Source of the DNA: Numida meleagris
Taxonomy: Eukaryota; Chordata; Aves; Galliformes; Numididae
Direction: 5' to 3'
NCBI RefSeq assembly: GCF_002078875.1
Contig: NC_034420.1
Span: forward strand, 1,988,519-2,052,518
DNA length: 64,000 nucleotides
This document shows, in pieces, positions 36,975 through 46,430 of the stretch. Both the position numbers and the translations under genes were made by a program. The notes below the pieces were generated by a model, which was not told where the DNA came from, did not search any database, and saw only the letters and a program-made list of their open reading frames with translations. Each line of letters begins with the position of its first letter. The first letter of the stretch is position 1.

Positions 36975-37465
36975 TTTTCAGATCCTTGCAGCTTTATTTA
37001 TTTAGTTGGTTTAGTTTAAGATTAATCAGAAATGGGGAAAGAGCCAGAGACATGCAGAAGAGACTCTAAATAATTCTGAGTGATTGAGAGCACCATGATT
37101 AATGGGATCTGCCAATGCCATTCGGGTGGGAGCAGCCTTCCGAAAAATAGATTTATGTTAAATGGAAAAATACAATAATGTCATTCACAACAGGAGAAAA
37201 TGCAGTAGAAAAACCTGCCCTGAACAGCAGTCACATATAATTCAGGTTCATGATGAACCAAACTTAACTTCTCTAAGCTCGGTGTGTCCAGACTCCAAAT
37301 TCATTCATTATTTCTGATTACCTGTAGCCCTACCCAAGTGCAATATATTATTTTGTACAGCATTCACCACGCTCCACGTCGGGCGCAGTTTAATATTTCA
37401 CACTGTTCATTAAGTAGCACATCCAGCTTGGCTCGCAGCGCCTTATTCGTGAGCCCGTCTCCATC
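36975..37465 (-). CDS. Candidate 3'-terminal exon of an unknown gene
   Basis: On the minus strand a long pyrimidine tract ends in 'tgtttctctgcag', followed at 37465 by an in-frame run of 33 codons with a TGA stop at 37366-37364. The peptide starts DGDGLTNKALRAKLDVLLNE and ends NCARRGAW. Leucines at about seven-residue spacing and the charged residues suggest a short helix or coiled coil. Downstream the sequence turns AT-rich, and AAATAAATAAA (two overlapping polyadenylation signals) lies on the minus strand at 36993-37003, so a 3' UTR of roughly 390 nt is plausible. I do not recognise the protein family. The acceptor is excellent and the codons look natural, but the coding stretch is short. 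It could instead be a decoy acceptor or a non-coding RNA exon. Confidence 0.35.
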
Positions 37466-37597
37466 CTGCAGAGAAACAAACAGGCAAAAGGTGGATGGAG
37501 GAAGGGAGCAAAGAGGGCCGACCCCGGGCACCGGTGTCTGTGCAAGGGCATGGTGCTCTGCTGGAACAGCACAACCCAACAGGAGACAAGCCAGCAC

Positions 37598-37670
37598 CTG
37601 CAGAACACCGCGCTGGAGCTGTTCGTGCACACTTGCAAGGTCCATTTGTTGCTCTCTTTGCAAAGAGAAA
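37598..37670 (-). CDS. Possible upstream exon of the same unit
   Basis: About 73 bp on the minus strand, bounded by an acceptor-like 'cagcgaacgcag' (a 'ctaac' branch-like motif lies just upstream) and a GT donor in 'ctgcag/gtgctgg'. It encodes a charged helix-like stretch (QREQQMDLASVHEQLQRGVL then Q). The donor is weak, with no GTRAGT consensus. Splicing it to the exon at 37465 would remove 132 bp, a multiple of three, and keep the frame; the unspliced sequence is also open. The exon is therefore uncertain, and the fit may be chance. Confidence 0.2.
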
Positions 37671-37909
37671 CTGCGTTCGCTGAGAGTGAAGTTAGCAGAG
37701 GGCAGGGGCTGGATTCGGCCCCTGGGACAAAGGGGCAGGTGGAGGAGCAGGGCTCCAAACGCGCTCTCTTTTTCCTCCTGGCACCACAACCATCGGCGGG
37801 CAGGGTTTTCTGCCTCCTCTCCCTTTCCTCCTCCCACCCCATTTGCCAGCGCAGAAGAATTACAAGAACAGAAGGTGAAGATAGATCTTCCTCCTTTATT
37901 TTTATTTCT

Positions 37910-38165
37910 TGTTTTCTGGCACCCACCCCTCGCCGCTCCGCCAAGCCGCTCCCGCCCGCCGCCAGCACCCACGCTGCGGGGCCGCGCAGCACCCATGGGT
38001 GCCATCGGCTCCATCTCAGCGCGAGGAGGGGGTGGCAGAAACCCCGTGGGGAGCGGATCACCCTCCCCTTCACCCCATGCCCGAGCCCCATTCAGCATCC
38101 CCACATTCCCTCCCACTCCATGGAAGCATCCCCGGCTCCGCTCATCCCTTCCCCTGCGCAGCGTG
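37910..38165. promoter_or_regulatory. Small CpG island, possible promoter
   Basis: Roughly 20 CpG can be counted in about 250 bp of C-rich sequence, close to the number expected from base composition and far above the surrounding DNA. It lies at the upstream side of the minus-strand candidate exons. An in-frame ATG at 38014-38012 on the minus strand has G at -3 and +4, a strong Kozak context. The position fits a promoter and first exon for a short minus-strand gene, but no TATA box or other fixed signal was seen. Confidence 0.4.
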
Positions 38166-38199
38166 TAGGTGCACGGGGGATTTGTACAGCAGTATCGTG

Positions 38200-38292
38200 A
38201 TTTTTTTTTAATTTTATTTTTTTTCTGTTTTGCTCTCTGTTCTTCTCTGAGTAATCCCTAACATTCAAAAGCTTTTATTATTTTTTTTTCTA
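38200..38292. repeat. T-rich low-complexity tract
   Basis: Runs of T at about 38201-38226 and 38279-38290, joined by T-rich sequence. It lies directly outside the CpG-rich block. Confidence 0.85.
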
Positions 38293-38334
38293 TCTCTGCT
38301 GAGAAATGAGCCGATGTTTTTTCCGAAAACTATC

Positions 38335-38600
38335 TATTATAACCCCAAGATCTTGTTCCTGAGAGTTAATAGTCAGCTCAGAGCCCATCATTTTCTTTCT
38401 GAACTTGGGAATGTTTTTTCCCATGTGCACCACTATTTATCCACACTGAATTTCTCCTGTCGTTTTCTTGGCCGCTCACTCAGTGCAAGGTCCTCCTGCA
38501 ATCCCTCACAGTCAGCCCCTGTCCTTAATATCCTAAATAATTTGGGACCATCAACAAAGCTGTCATTTCACTCCCTCTCCTGCTCCACTGAGTCTCCATA
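38335..38600 (-). mobile_element. Ancient sauropsid LINE fragment (CR1 lineage likely)
   Basis: The plus strand carries, in order, 'ccccaagatcttgttcctga', 'agctcagagcccatcatttt', 'ttttcccatgtgcaccacta', 'tttatccacactgaatttct', 'cactcagtgcaaggtcctcc', 'aatccctcacagtcag' and 'aataatttgggaccatcaac'. I recognise this as a widespread old reptile/bird interspersed repeat, probably a CR1-lineage LINE in reverse orientation. It is much more diverged than the other CR1 copies here, so it is likely older. The exact subfamily is uncertain. Confidence 0.7.
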
Positions 38601-38816
38601 TGGAGAAATTCTGGGGAGATGGGACTGGCAGGGGGTTCTGTGACCCATTGAAGTGGGGCAAGGGGGGGGTGCTCTGCTGTGTGGGCAGAGCAGGGATGGG
38701 CTCAGGGCAGTCCCGGTGATGGGGAAACTTCAGCACTGGGGATAGAAGGGACATTTGTGATGGGCTGGAGCTGAGCGGAGCTGTGAGAGGCAGCAGATAT
38801 GCTCAGGTCATGTTTT

Positions 38817-38925
38817 ATCATAGAATCCCTTAGGTTGGAAGGGACCTTAAAGATCATTGAGCTCCAACCCCCCACCATGGGCAGGGTTGCCATCACATCC
38901 TTGGACGTGGCAGACAGCTTATGGG
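38817..38925 (-). mobile_element. CR1 LINE 3'-end fragment
   Basis: 'atcatagaatcccttaggtt' is followed by 'ggaagggaccttaaagatca', 'ttgagctccaaccccccacc' and 'atgggcagggttgccatcac'. This is the reverse complement of a CR1 3' end with the 'cccatggcag' type tail. It is a fairly young-looking copy. Confidence 0.93.
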
Positions 38926-40857
38926 AAGGGTCCTTCACGCGAAGGACACACACAAAGCTGGTGTGTTCCGCTGAGGGTGCCCACCGGTGAGGCAGGATCA
39001 GGGCACAGTGTCACCCATGGGACTGACAGCTCTCATCCACCCCTGGGATGGGCACACCCCGTGGATGGACTCGCCGTACCCCATGGTTTATTGGGAAATG
39101 GGATGGAGGGGTCCACGATGCCCGTCAGGCTGAGCGCGTCCCCCCGAGCAGCGGCCGTGGTTTTCCTGCTCAAGCAGATGCTGCACAAAATCGATGCTCC
39201 CTGGGGAATTGTTCCAGAAGGTGGATGGAATGAAGTGATTCACAGCACTGAAAAAAAAAAAATAAAATAAAATAAAAAGAGAGACATCAGAGCTCCTGGA
39301 AGCTGTTCAGTTGGCATCGTGAGGTCTGTGAATAACAGACGCCCAAAGGAACTAATGTTTTAAGCCAAAGCAATTTGGGTAACAGGACAGGCTTGGGGGA
39401 AAAAAACCACAGTGCCAGATTTTGGATTATGCTGCACATCAGTGCTAAAAAAGAAGCCACACATGTTGTGAATATATAGCCCAGGAACACATTTTATGAG
39501 CATATTCCTAATGTGGCGTGTGCGTCGCTTTCTCTTATTATTGATAATAACTAACTATAGCTTCTGCTTTAGCTCTCCCTCCTGTTCTCCCCCATTCGAC
39601 TGCAGGATTTAACAGACCAGTGATGATACACAAACGTGTGATCCAGATTCCATCAAACAGCATTAAAATGTCCCAGTGAGCACAGCGGCTGTTCAGAGGG
39701 CCAGGCCCTGTGGGTTCACTTGGGTCTGGCATTGGGGAGCATCCTTCTGGCATCCGTATGGGAGGGCTGGAGAGGAGTCTTCTGTTGAGGCAGCCTGGGC
39801 ATCAGCTTCTCTTGGTCAATAAGGCTGCGTGTCAGGAGTGGCAGTGTTCAGTCTTTCTAGAAGTGCTTCTCTTCAGCATACCAGGTGCCCTTGCAGAGAT
39901 GAGAGCCTGGCTTTTCCTTCTGCAAACCCAAATCAACCCTCTCTGTTCACCTTTGTCCCCACGGTAAGCCCAGAGGAATTGCTGGGAACCTGGTGGTGAA
40001 TTTGTATAATTGAAGTTTTGGAGGAGGGTTGTGGGGCTGGAGGTGTGAGCTATGAGGTGTCAGGTGAGGGCTGAACTATTGCTCCGCAGGGATGACCCCA
40101 AGAGCTGGTGCCTCTAGGCACGGGATATGCCCATGGCAGGCTGCTCAGCCGGCTCCATCCACACCTACACTTCATGTCACATCCCTCGGGGACCTGGGGC
40201 GTGCTGCCTGACGGGCAGCTGTTGCATCACAGCTGGGCTGGGCCCACTGCCACAGAAGGCTGTGCCTCCGGACCCTGTGAAGCACCCATCCCCAGGCTGG
40301 TCTTGCAGCAGACTGCTCCTGAGGGTTACTCCTGTTATTGCTGTTGGTTGCACGCCCAAGGTTTTGATGCAGGCTGTTCATGTAGCTCTTGTGCTGGGTT
40401 TCTTCTGGCAGCTTTCAGCACCAACATCTCTTTTCCCACCACACTCGTATCTGCTACGGACTGCACACCAGCAGGTACTCCATTAGTGTCGGCCTTGAAG
40501 AACAACACAAACTGTGCCTCTTTGATTTTACCCCTTCCCTCTTGGAGCCCAGAGGCGGGCTGGGTGGTTTGCAGACTCAGCTGTAGGTGTTTGGTGGCCC
40601 TGGTCCCTCGGAGCTGAGGCACAAACATCATGGCTATGTGGTGGTGAGGTTCTGCAGGCAGAAGGGTGCGCTTTTGCAGATGGGAATGGCTTGGTCACAG
40701 GCTGTGGGGCTCCCATGGGGCAGGGAGGATGGGTCCCCAGGGCTGCAGGTGGAGCAGAGCAAAGGGGCGGTGCAGCCCCAAGGCAGCCGTGCTCAGCGCT
40801 GGCCCAAACCCCATCAGATCTGAGGTTCTGCCCCAAATCCTCACTTCCTCTATTTGT
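38926..40857. other. Non-coding 1.9 kb, no gene recognised
   Basis: Includes an A-rich tract with TAAAA pentamers at 39251-39279 and an AT-rich block at about 39460-39690. The 169-codon frame at 40108-40617 and antisense frames over it show no domain. Confidence 0.55.
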
Positions 40858-41050
40858 CAGCATCCCACGGAAGAATCCATCCTGTGCCACGAATCGGATG
40901 TAACTTGGGCCACGTGTCTCCACTGATCGTGGCCCAGCAGGGTTGGCCACCACCCCTTACCAGCATCCCACGGAAGAACCCATCCTGTACCATGAATCAG
41001 ATGCCAGTTGGGCCACGTGTCTGCACTGGCCGTGGCCCAGCAGGGCTGGC
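40858..41050 (+). repeat. 103-bp tandem duplication, about 1.9 copies
   Basis: 'cagcatcccacggaagaatc' at 40858 recurs at 40961 as 'cagcatcccacggaagaacc'. The two copies align without gaps over about 90 bp with about a dozen differences. Both copies carry a CACGTG E-box, at 40911-40916 and 41014-41019. No reason for the duplication is visible. Confidence 0.92.
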
Positions 41051-43584
41051 TCTCACCCAGGCGGCGCAGCCAGCTCATCCCGCACCGTGCAGTGCCGGGC
41101 CGGGGGACGGAAGCACAGCTCAGCCCCGTGTCACGCCGAGCACCACTGTGCACCGGGCTTGGCGTGACAGCTCGGCTGCCTGCGGTCGTCTATGGCAACT
41201 GAGCCACCTTGGAAGGCTGCGCTGCCTGTGTGGGTTTGAAATTGTGTGGTTGTTTTTGTTCCCTCGTGGAAAAAAAAAAAAAAAAAAAGACAATCTGATT
41301 TGTATGTAACTGAATAAATTCCTTGTTAACCTTTAGAGCCATCTGGAGGAAAAGTGACTCCTCACACCGTGGCAGAGAAGGGAGAGAGGCTTCTAACGAT
41401 GGGTTTTGGAGAATTTTGAAGGGGCTGGAGGCAGAGCAAGGGGTTCTTGGGGACAGGGTGGCATCTGGGAGCCCCGAGGATGCCTGAACAGAGGCCGGGG
41501 TGGGGATGCTGGAGGCTGGAGTGTGCTGGCGGTGCCAGGAGGTGTTGGTGGTGATCTGCTGCATCAGGAACTGCTTCCATCTGGTTGTCTCACATGGAAA
41601 TGGAGAAGGGAAACCCCTTTCTGAGGAGCCCCAAGCCCCAGAGCGTGCTAGAACTCTCCTTTTGCCACTGGGATCACACTGCCCTCAGCCCTACTGAACA
41701 ACCAGGCCTTGGTGCTGTTTGAAGAACTGAGGGTCCAGGCCTGCTCAGAGTCCCTCAAGTCATGCAGGCAGAGTTGGATCAGACCTGAAGGTCCATCCAC
41801 TGTGCCAGGGGGAAGGCACTGCTCATTCCCAGCGTGTTGGGGTGGCGAGGGCTGGGAGCCAAGGACTGGGAGAATATTGCCCACGCCATGGATATGGGGG
41901 CTCCCTGGGATGCGGATTCCCAGCAGCCTGGACAATGGGATGGATTACATTTCCCCCATATGAGAAAGCAGAGGGAGTGGCAGCCAAATTAACACAATGC
42001 AACTTTATTTTCTTTCTTTCTCCAACCCTTTGAAAGTTTATAAATATTTTGAAAACTTTCCAAAGGGAGGGGAAAAAAACAGCAAGTTGTGCATCTGTGA
42101 CTCAATGCAGTGTCACTTTGCTCATTAGGAAAGAAGGAAATCACATCAGTTCTGGTATTAATAGAGAAAAATCTCATGGTTGACCAGGAGAGGGGTGGGG
42201 GATTCCTTTGAGCAGATCAGATGGAACAATGCTGTGGCTTCTTTGCAGCCATGCTGAGATCCGTCTGAAGGTCTTAATTATAAGCAGCTCAAAAAAGCAA
42301 ACGAGAAAAGGAATTTACAACACAAAAGAAATAAATTAGGTCTCAGATGCCTCTGCACATACGTCATGGTTGGGATGCTGAGGAAGGGGGATCTCTCATC
42401 GTGGCTGCCACGACCCAGATTTGCTCCTGGGGGCTCTGGGGTGGGCGCTGAGCTGGAGAGACGTGCAGAGCACAGCTCCTGGCGCTGGGGAGAGGCAGCA
42501 GCCCATCCCTGGGGCCACCTGAGCTCCGAGAGCTGCGCAGATCGTTCGTCTTCACCCAGCGGCGAATTCTGAAGCTGCTCCTTACGCATCGATCTGCTGC
42601 AGCCTCCTGGTAACTGCTCACACCGGGGCTTTTTCAGGCTCGGGTCGGATATTATCTCTCCCTGCTCCTGTTTGTGTTTGCGCAGCGCGTCCTCATTAAT
42701 TAGGATGTCTTGTTGGACGGAGCACGGTCTTCGGGGAGTTCCTCTAGTGATTTGTTTACAGATGTCAGGTTAGCAATAAATTGGGAGAAATAATTGACCT
42801 TTCCTGTAAGACTTTGCTAATCCTGTTTCTTCTTAACTGTTTCCAATGCTTAGTGTACTGCAGTGCTTTTCTTAATCAATTGTTCCGACGGCGAGAACAT
42901 TAAAGGCGATGCGATCAGGAACACGTAGCGATGATGCCATGTTAATGATTCATTCGCCGCTTCTCATTAATTCATTGCGTTTCGCATTTCAAGCGCTGAC
43001 TTAAGAAGTTCTCAAGACTTCACGAGGTTCTTTAAAACCACCTCTCCTTGCTGCTGGCCGCGCTGCTGAAGGGCTGCATGGGCACGGAGCAAGGAGTGCA
43101 TCCCATCAGGGCCCAGCCCCCAGGAGTGCCCGCCGCTGATCCCGGCCAACGTGCAAAGAGAGCAGTCAGCACGACGTTTCTATTAAAACCCGTTACTTTT
43201 CAACAACTTAATTTCCCCACTGAATCGAGCCACTGTAAAGAGAAATCCCACGTGGCGGGCTGAGGATAATTGTGATGCTCTCATTAGAACTGCTCAGACT
43301 GCATTTCTTTTTTTCGAACTCTTGGAAGTTGTCTCAGACAACGTGGAAGAGATCCAGCTTTTATTTCCAAGGAAATTGTTTGGTTTTTTGTTTGCGTGTT
43401 GTGCTCCCAAAATCCTAAGATTTCCTTGGAAAACAAAAGCAGAGGGAATGGAACATGAAAATCTTGGGGGTTTTCCATCTCAGGTCTTTAAAGAGCGCGG
43501 TAACATGTCCTCCTGGTCCGCCACAATTAGCACAGACACCGTCAAGCAAGGAAGCACCAGCACCTGGCACTGCTGCCCTGAGAG
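41051..43584. other. Non-coding 2.5 kb, no gene recognised
   Basis: Contains a poly-A run at 41270-41288, with AATAAA at 41313-41318 that shows no link to a gene. A CpG-richer patch lies at about 41085-41190, an AT-rich block at about 41985-42360, and the island at 42640-43030 (separate entry). No exon was recognised. Confidence 0.55.
42640..43030. promoter_or_regulatory. Candidate conserved regulatory element (AT-rich island)
   Basis: About 390 bp, non-repetitive, with TAATTA at 42697-42702, ATTAAT at 42966-42971, 'gcaataaattggga', 'ttaatcaattgttccg' and 'gttaatgattcattcg'. CpGs are kept inside this AT-rich block ('ccgacggcg', 'acgtagcgatg', 'tgcgtttcgc'), which is unusual for neutral AT-rich DNA. 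This makes it one of the two best candidates for a conserved element. No alignment is available. Confidence 0.35.
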
Positions 43585-43722
43585 CTCGGGGTGCCCCATC
43601 CTGGCGGTGCTCAGGGCCGGGCTGGATGGGGCCCTGGGCAGCCTGAGCTCACAGCAGGGGGTTGGAACAGGATGATCTTTAAGGTCCCTTCCAACCCAAC
43701 CATTCTATGATTCTATGATTCT
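43585..43722 (+). mobile_element. CR1 LINE 3' fragment, well preserved
   Basis: 'gtgccccatcctggcggtgc' lies just before 'gggctggatggggccctggg', 'cagcctgagctcacagcagg', 'gggttggaacaggatgatct', 'ttaaggtcccttccaaccca' and the terminus 'attctatgattctatgattc' with repeated ATTCTATG octamers. These octamers are typical of CR1 3' ends. It is among the least diverged copies here. Confidence 0.96.
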
Positions 43723-46194
43723 GATCCTGTAATTAATAATCTAGAGATCGAATTGAAGCTATTGGACACAGCCCATTCCATCCCACACCGTCTCCTCCTG
43801 CTGCCAAAGCAGAGCACCCAGCAGCTCGGTGGTCCATCCCTCGCTGCCTTTGCACAGCTCCTGTGTTCCCCAGGGCCACGTTAATACCATTAATACCATA
43901 CCAGACCCAGCAGCCTGCAAATCACGCCGTCATTAGCTGGCGCCTTGGTGGTGTTTTGCAAGCAGCTGTCAGTTTGAGGCAGCACGGCAAATGCTGTGCT
44001 ATCTCTGGGCTACAGCGGCCTTGGGGATGCTCTGGGAATAGATCCGGCCACTTCAGATCTGCTGTCACCGTGCACATTAGTGTTAGTAATCTCCCCTTCT
44101 ATCAAATACTAGCTTGGGGAGGCATGGGCAGAGGGAGCCATCATTGCATGCGTACTCAGAGAGACAGATGTCATCACCATCACGTAGATTTATGCTCCTC
44201 AGGACAAGAAACAAGCTAAACATTTGTAAAGTCAGGCCATTTCTAGCTGTCAGGATAACGGAACGTGCCAGGAGGTGGATGGTGAGTGCCCCAGCCTTCC
44301 TTCACTTGCTCATTTGGCTTCGTAATGCTGCCCTGTTTTCATGCAGATTCCCATTGTCCTTGCACGGAGGAGAACAGTGCTGGTGTTGGAATTCCCCCCA
44401 CCTTCACTTTTGGGCTCATTTGGGCTTATTTTTGTGATATTTGGTTCATATTTGCTAATAGGTTACACTCTTCCCTCTCCCACTGGTCTATGCAGTTAGC
44501 TGATGGTTCAGGTTTCTTTGCACTTCTATCTGCAGGATATGACTTCTTTTATGGAAGGGGAAATCAAGCAATTGCACAAAGCTAAGCAAAACCAGAGGTG
44601 AGAAACCAGTAATGATGTAACTAAAACAAACCCAAACCAACAGGATAGACAAGGGGCGGGGGACCGCTGTTGCAGCTTGGACAAGATGTACAGGTCATCA
44701 GATCTCACCTAAAACATATCCAAAGCCTGACAAGACCTGAGAACACCTGAAGCTGGCACGAATAATTACTCCTGTAATGCTGAAGGCACTTGGCCACAGC
44801 GTTACACAGGAAGGTGCTTGCCATCGCCATGCAGGGACGTGGTAAATAGCAACGTGGTAGAGAAGCATGGCTCAGCCCCAAACAAGGTGAAGAGGGAAGC
44901 CACGAGCTTGAAATGAGAATATTTAATGGCAAAAGCCTTCATCTGCTCTCATTGCACAGAGCTGCATGCAATTCCCCCACGTACACAATAAATACGGTTT
45001 GTGGGGCTCTTGAGGAGGGGGATTGTGGCTGAAGAAGCCCAGCCAGCCGTGGAGGTGCAAGGGTCACTCCATCCATTTCCAGCACATCGTTACACGGCAG
45101 AGGACTGCGGCCTCTGCATAGATTTAACAATCTGATAAATGGAGGATCCAGCCAAGGTATATGAGTTTAGAGCTTATTTTATGAGATTGACCACATGGTG
45201 AATCTAATAGTGCTGAGCTAGCAGCCTTCCCCACACAACTGCAACTAATGACCACCTCTAGAATGGATACAAGCACAGCACGGGGTGATGCATGTGCAGC
45301 TGTAAAGACAGAAACCTGCAGATGTAACAACTGCAGCAAACCCGTGATGGGAGGCAGCTGTTCACCAGGAACCATTAGCAGATGTGGGAGAAGTGCCTGA
45401 AAGTCAAATGAGGAGAGAGAAATCTTAGTCTTGTGGCCACAGGTTGCCCAGGAAGGGATCCAGCTACCGACAAAACTAGAATAAGGGAAACGCACCAGGA
45501 AATGGCACTGCTGGAAGGCACCATGCAGGGAAAGGACCTTGGATGTGAACAGGTCTTCTTCTGGCTCATCCTGGTGCCAGGCAAAGGAGATACTGGAGGA
45601 GGCTGATGTGCTGTCATGGGTCATGTTGAGCCAAGAAGCCAGGCCTGTGGCCCTGCAGCAATTTCTGGCAACCCTCAGCAGCGTGTGGGGCCAGGGCCCT
45701 TCCAGCAGAGACGCACTGAGGTGACTTTGTGACAGCTCCACCAGGCCCCCTCCAATGCTGCCCGCTGAGACCCCCCTTGGGATCATAGGCGCCTTGGTGG
45801 GCTCTCTTTCTTGTTGAGTTGGCACAGTGCACCTACAGTGAGTGCTGCCTGCATGTTCCACTGCCCTGGAAAAACAGCCAGGAAACATCAGCCCACGCCG
45901 TGGCCTCTCCAGCCCCTTCTGCAGCCCCAGTGCATGGTGCTGGCTGTGCCCAGCATTCGGTCAGCTCTTCTGTCCTGCCACAGGCAGGAGTGGTAATTGG
46001 GCGGCTGGCAAGCAATCATTGTGCATTTCACATTTTAATAAGCACTTGCAAGACAAATGATCAGTTCATCTTCTCAAGCTTTCTGCGAGGACATATAAAG
46101 CCGTGCAAAACCAACGAGTGGGCATCCTGCGCCCGTGGGCCAGAGGAGCCACACCGAAATGGTACAGGGATGGGTACAGTGCAGCGTCCGGAGG

Positions 46195-46430
46195 GAAATT
46201 CTGTCTGAGATCATCGGCTCTTGGCCACGTTGTCATTAAAGAGATGATTTGGGCAATTGTCTTAAAGAGCAAGATAATACCGGGTCTGGTTTTGAGAACG
46301 CTCAGCCATAATTGTGTTAACGGGATGAGTGCTGATGACTTCCCAGAAGATGTGATAATCCCTGCGTTACGTTGCTTTGCTGTGATGGCATTTTGGGTAA
46401 GAGAGCGTGCAGCTGCAGCATGTGTTTGTT
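46195..46430. promoter_or_regulatory. Candidate conserved regulatory element
   Basis: A non-repetitive block with 'cattaaagagatgatttggg', 'gccataattgtgttaacggg' and 'gatgtgataatccctgcg'. Composition and motif density differ from the GC-rich flanks. It is called on composition only. Confidence 0.2.

Noticed and set aside
41270..41318. Poly-A run followed by AATAAA as a possible processed pseudogene tail
   Set aside because: No recognisable transcript lies upstream of the A-run, and the AATAAA lies after it rather than before it.
45124..45888. 254-codon minus-strand frame
   Set aside because: No recognised domain, no plausible start, and smaller frames overlap it on both strands. It was considered as an LTR or gene fragment, but no LTR ends or retroviral motifs were seen.
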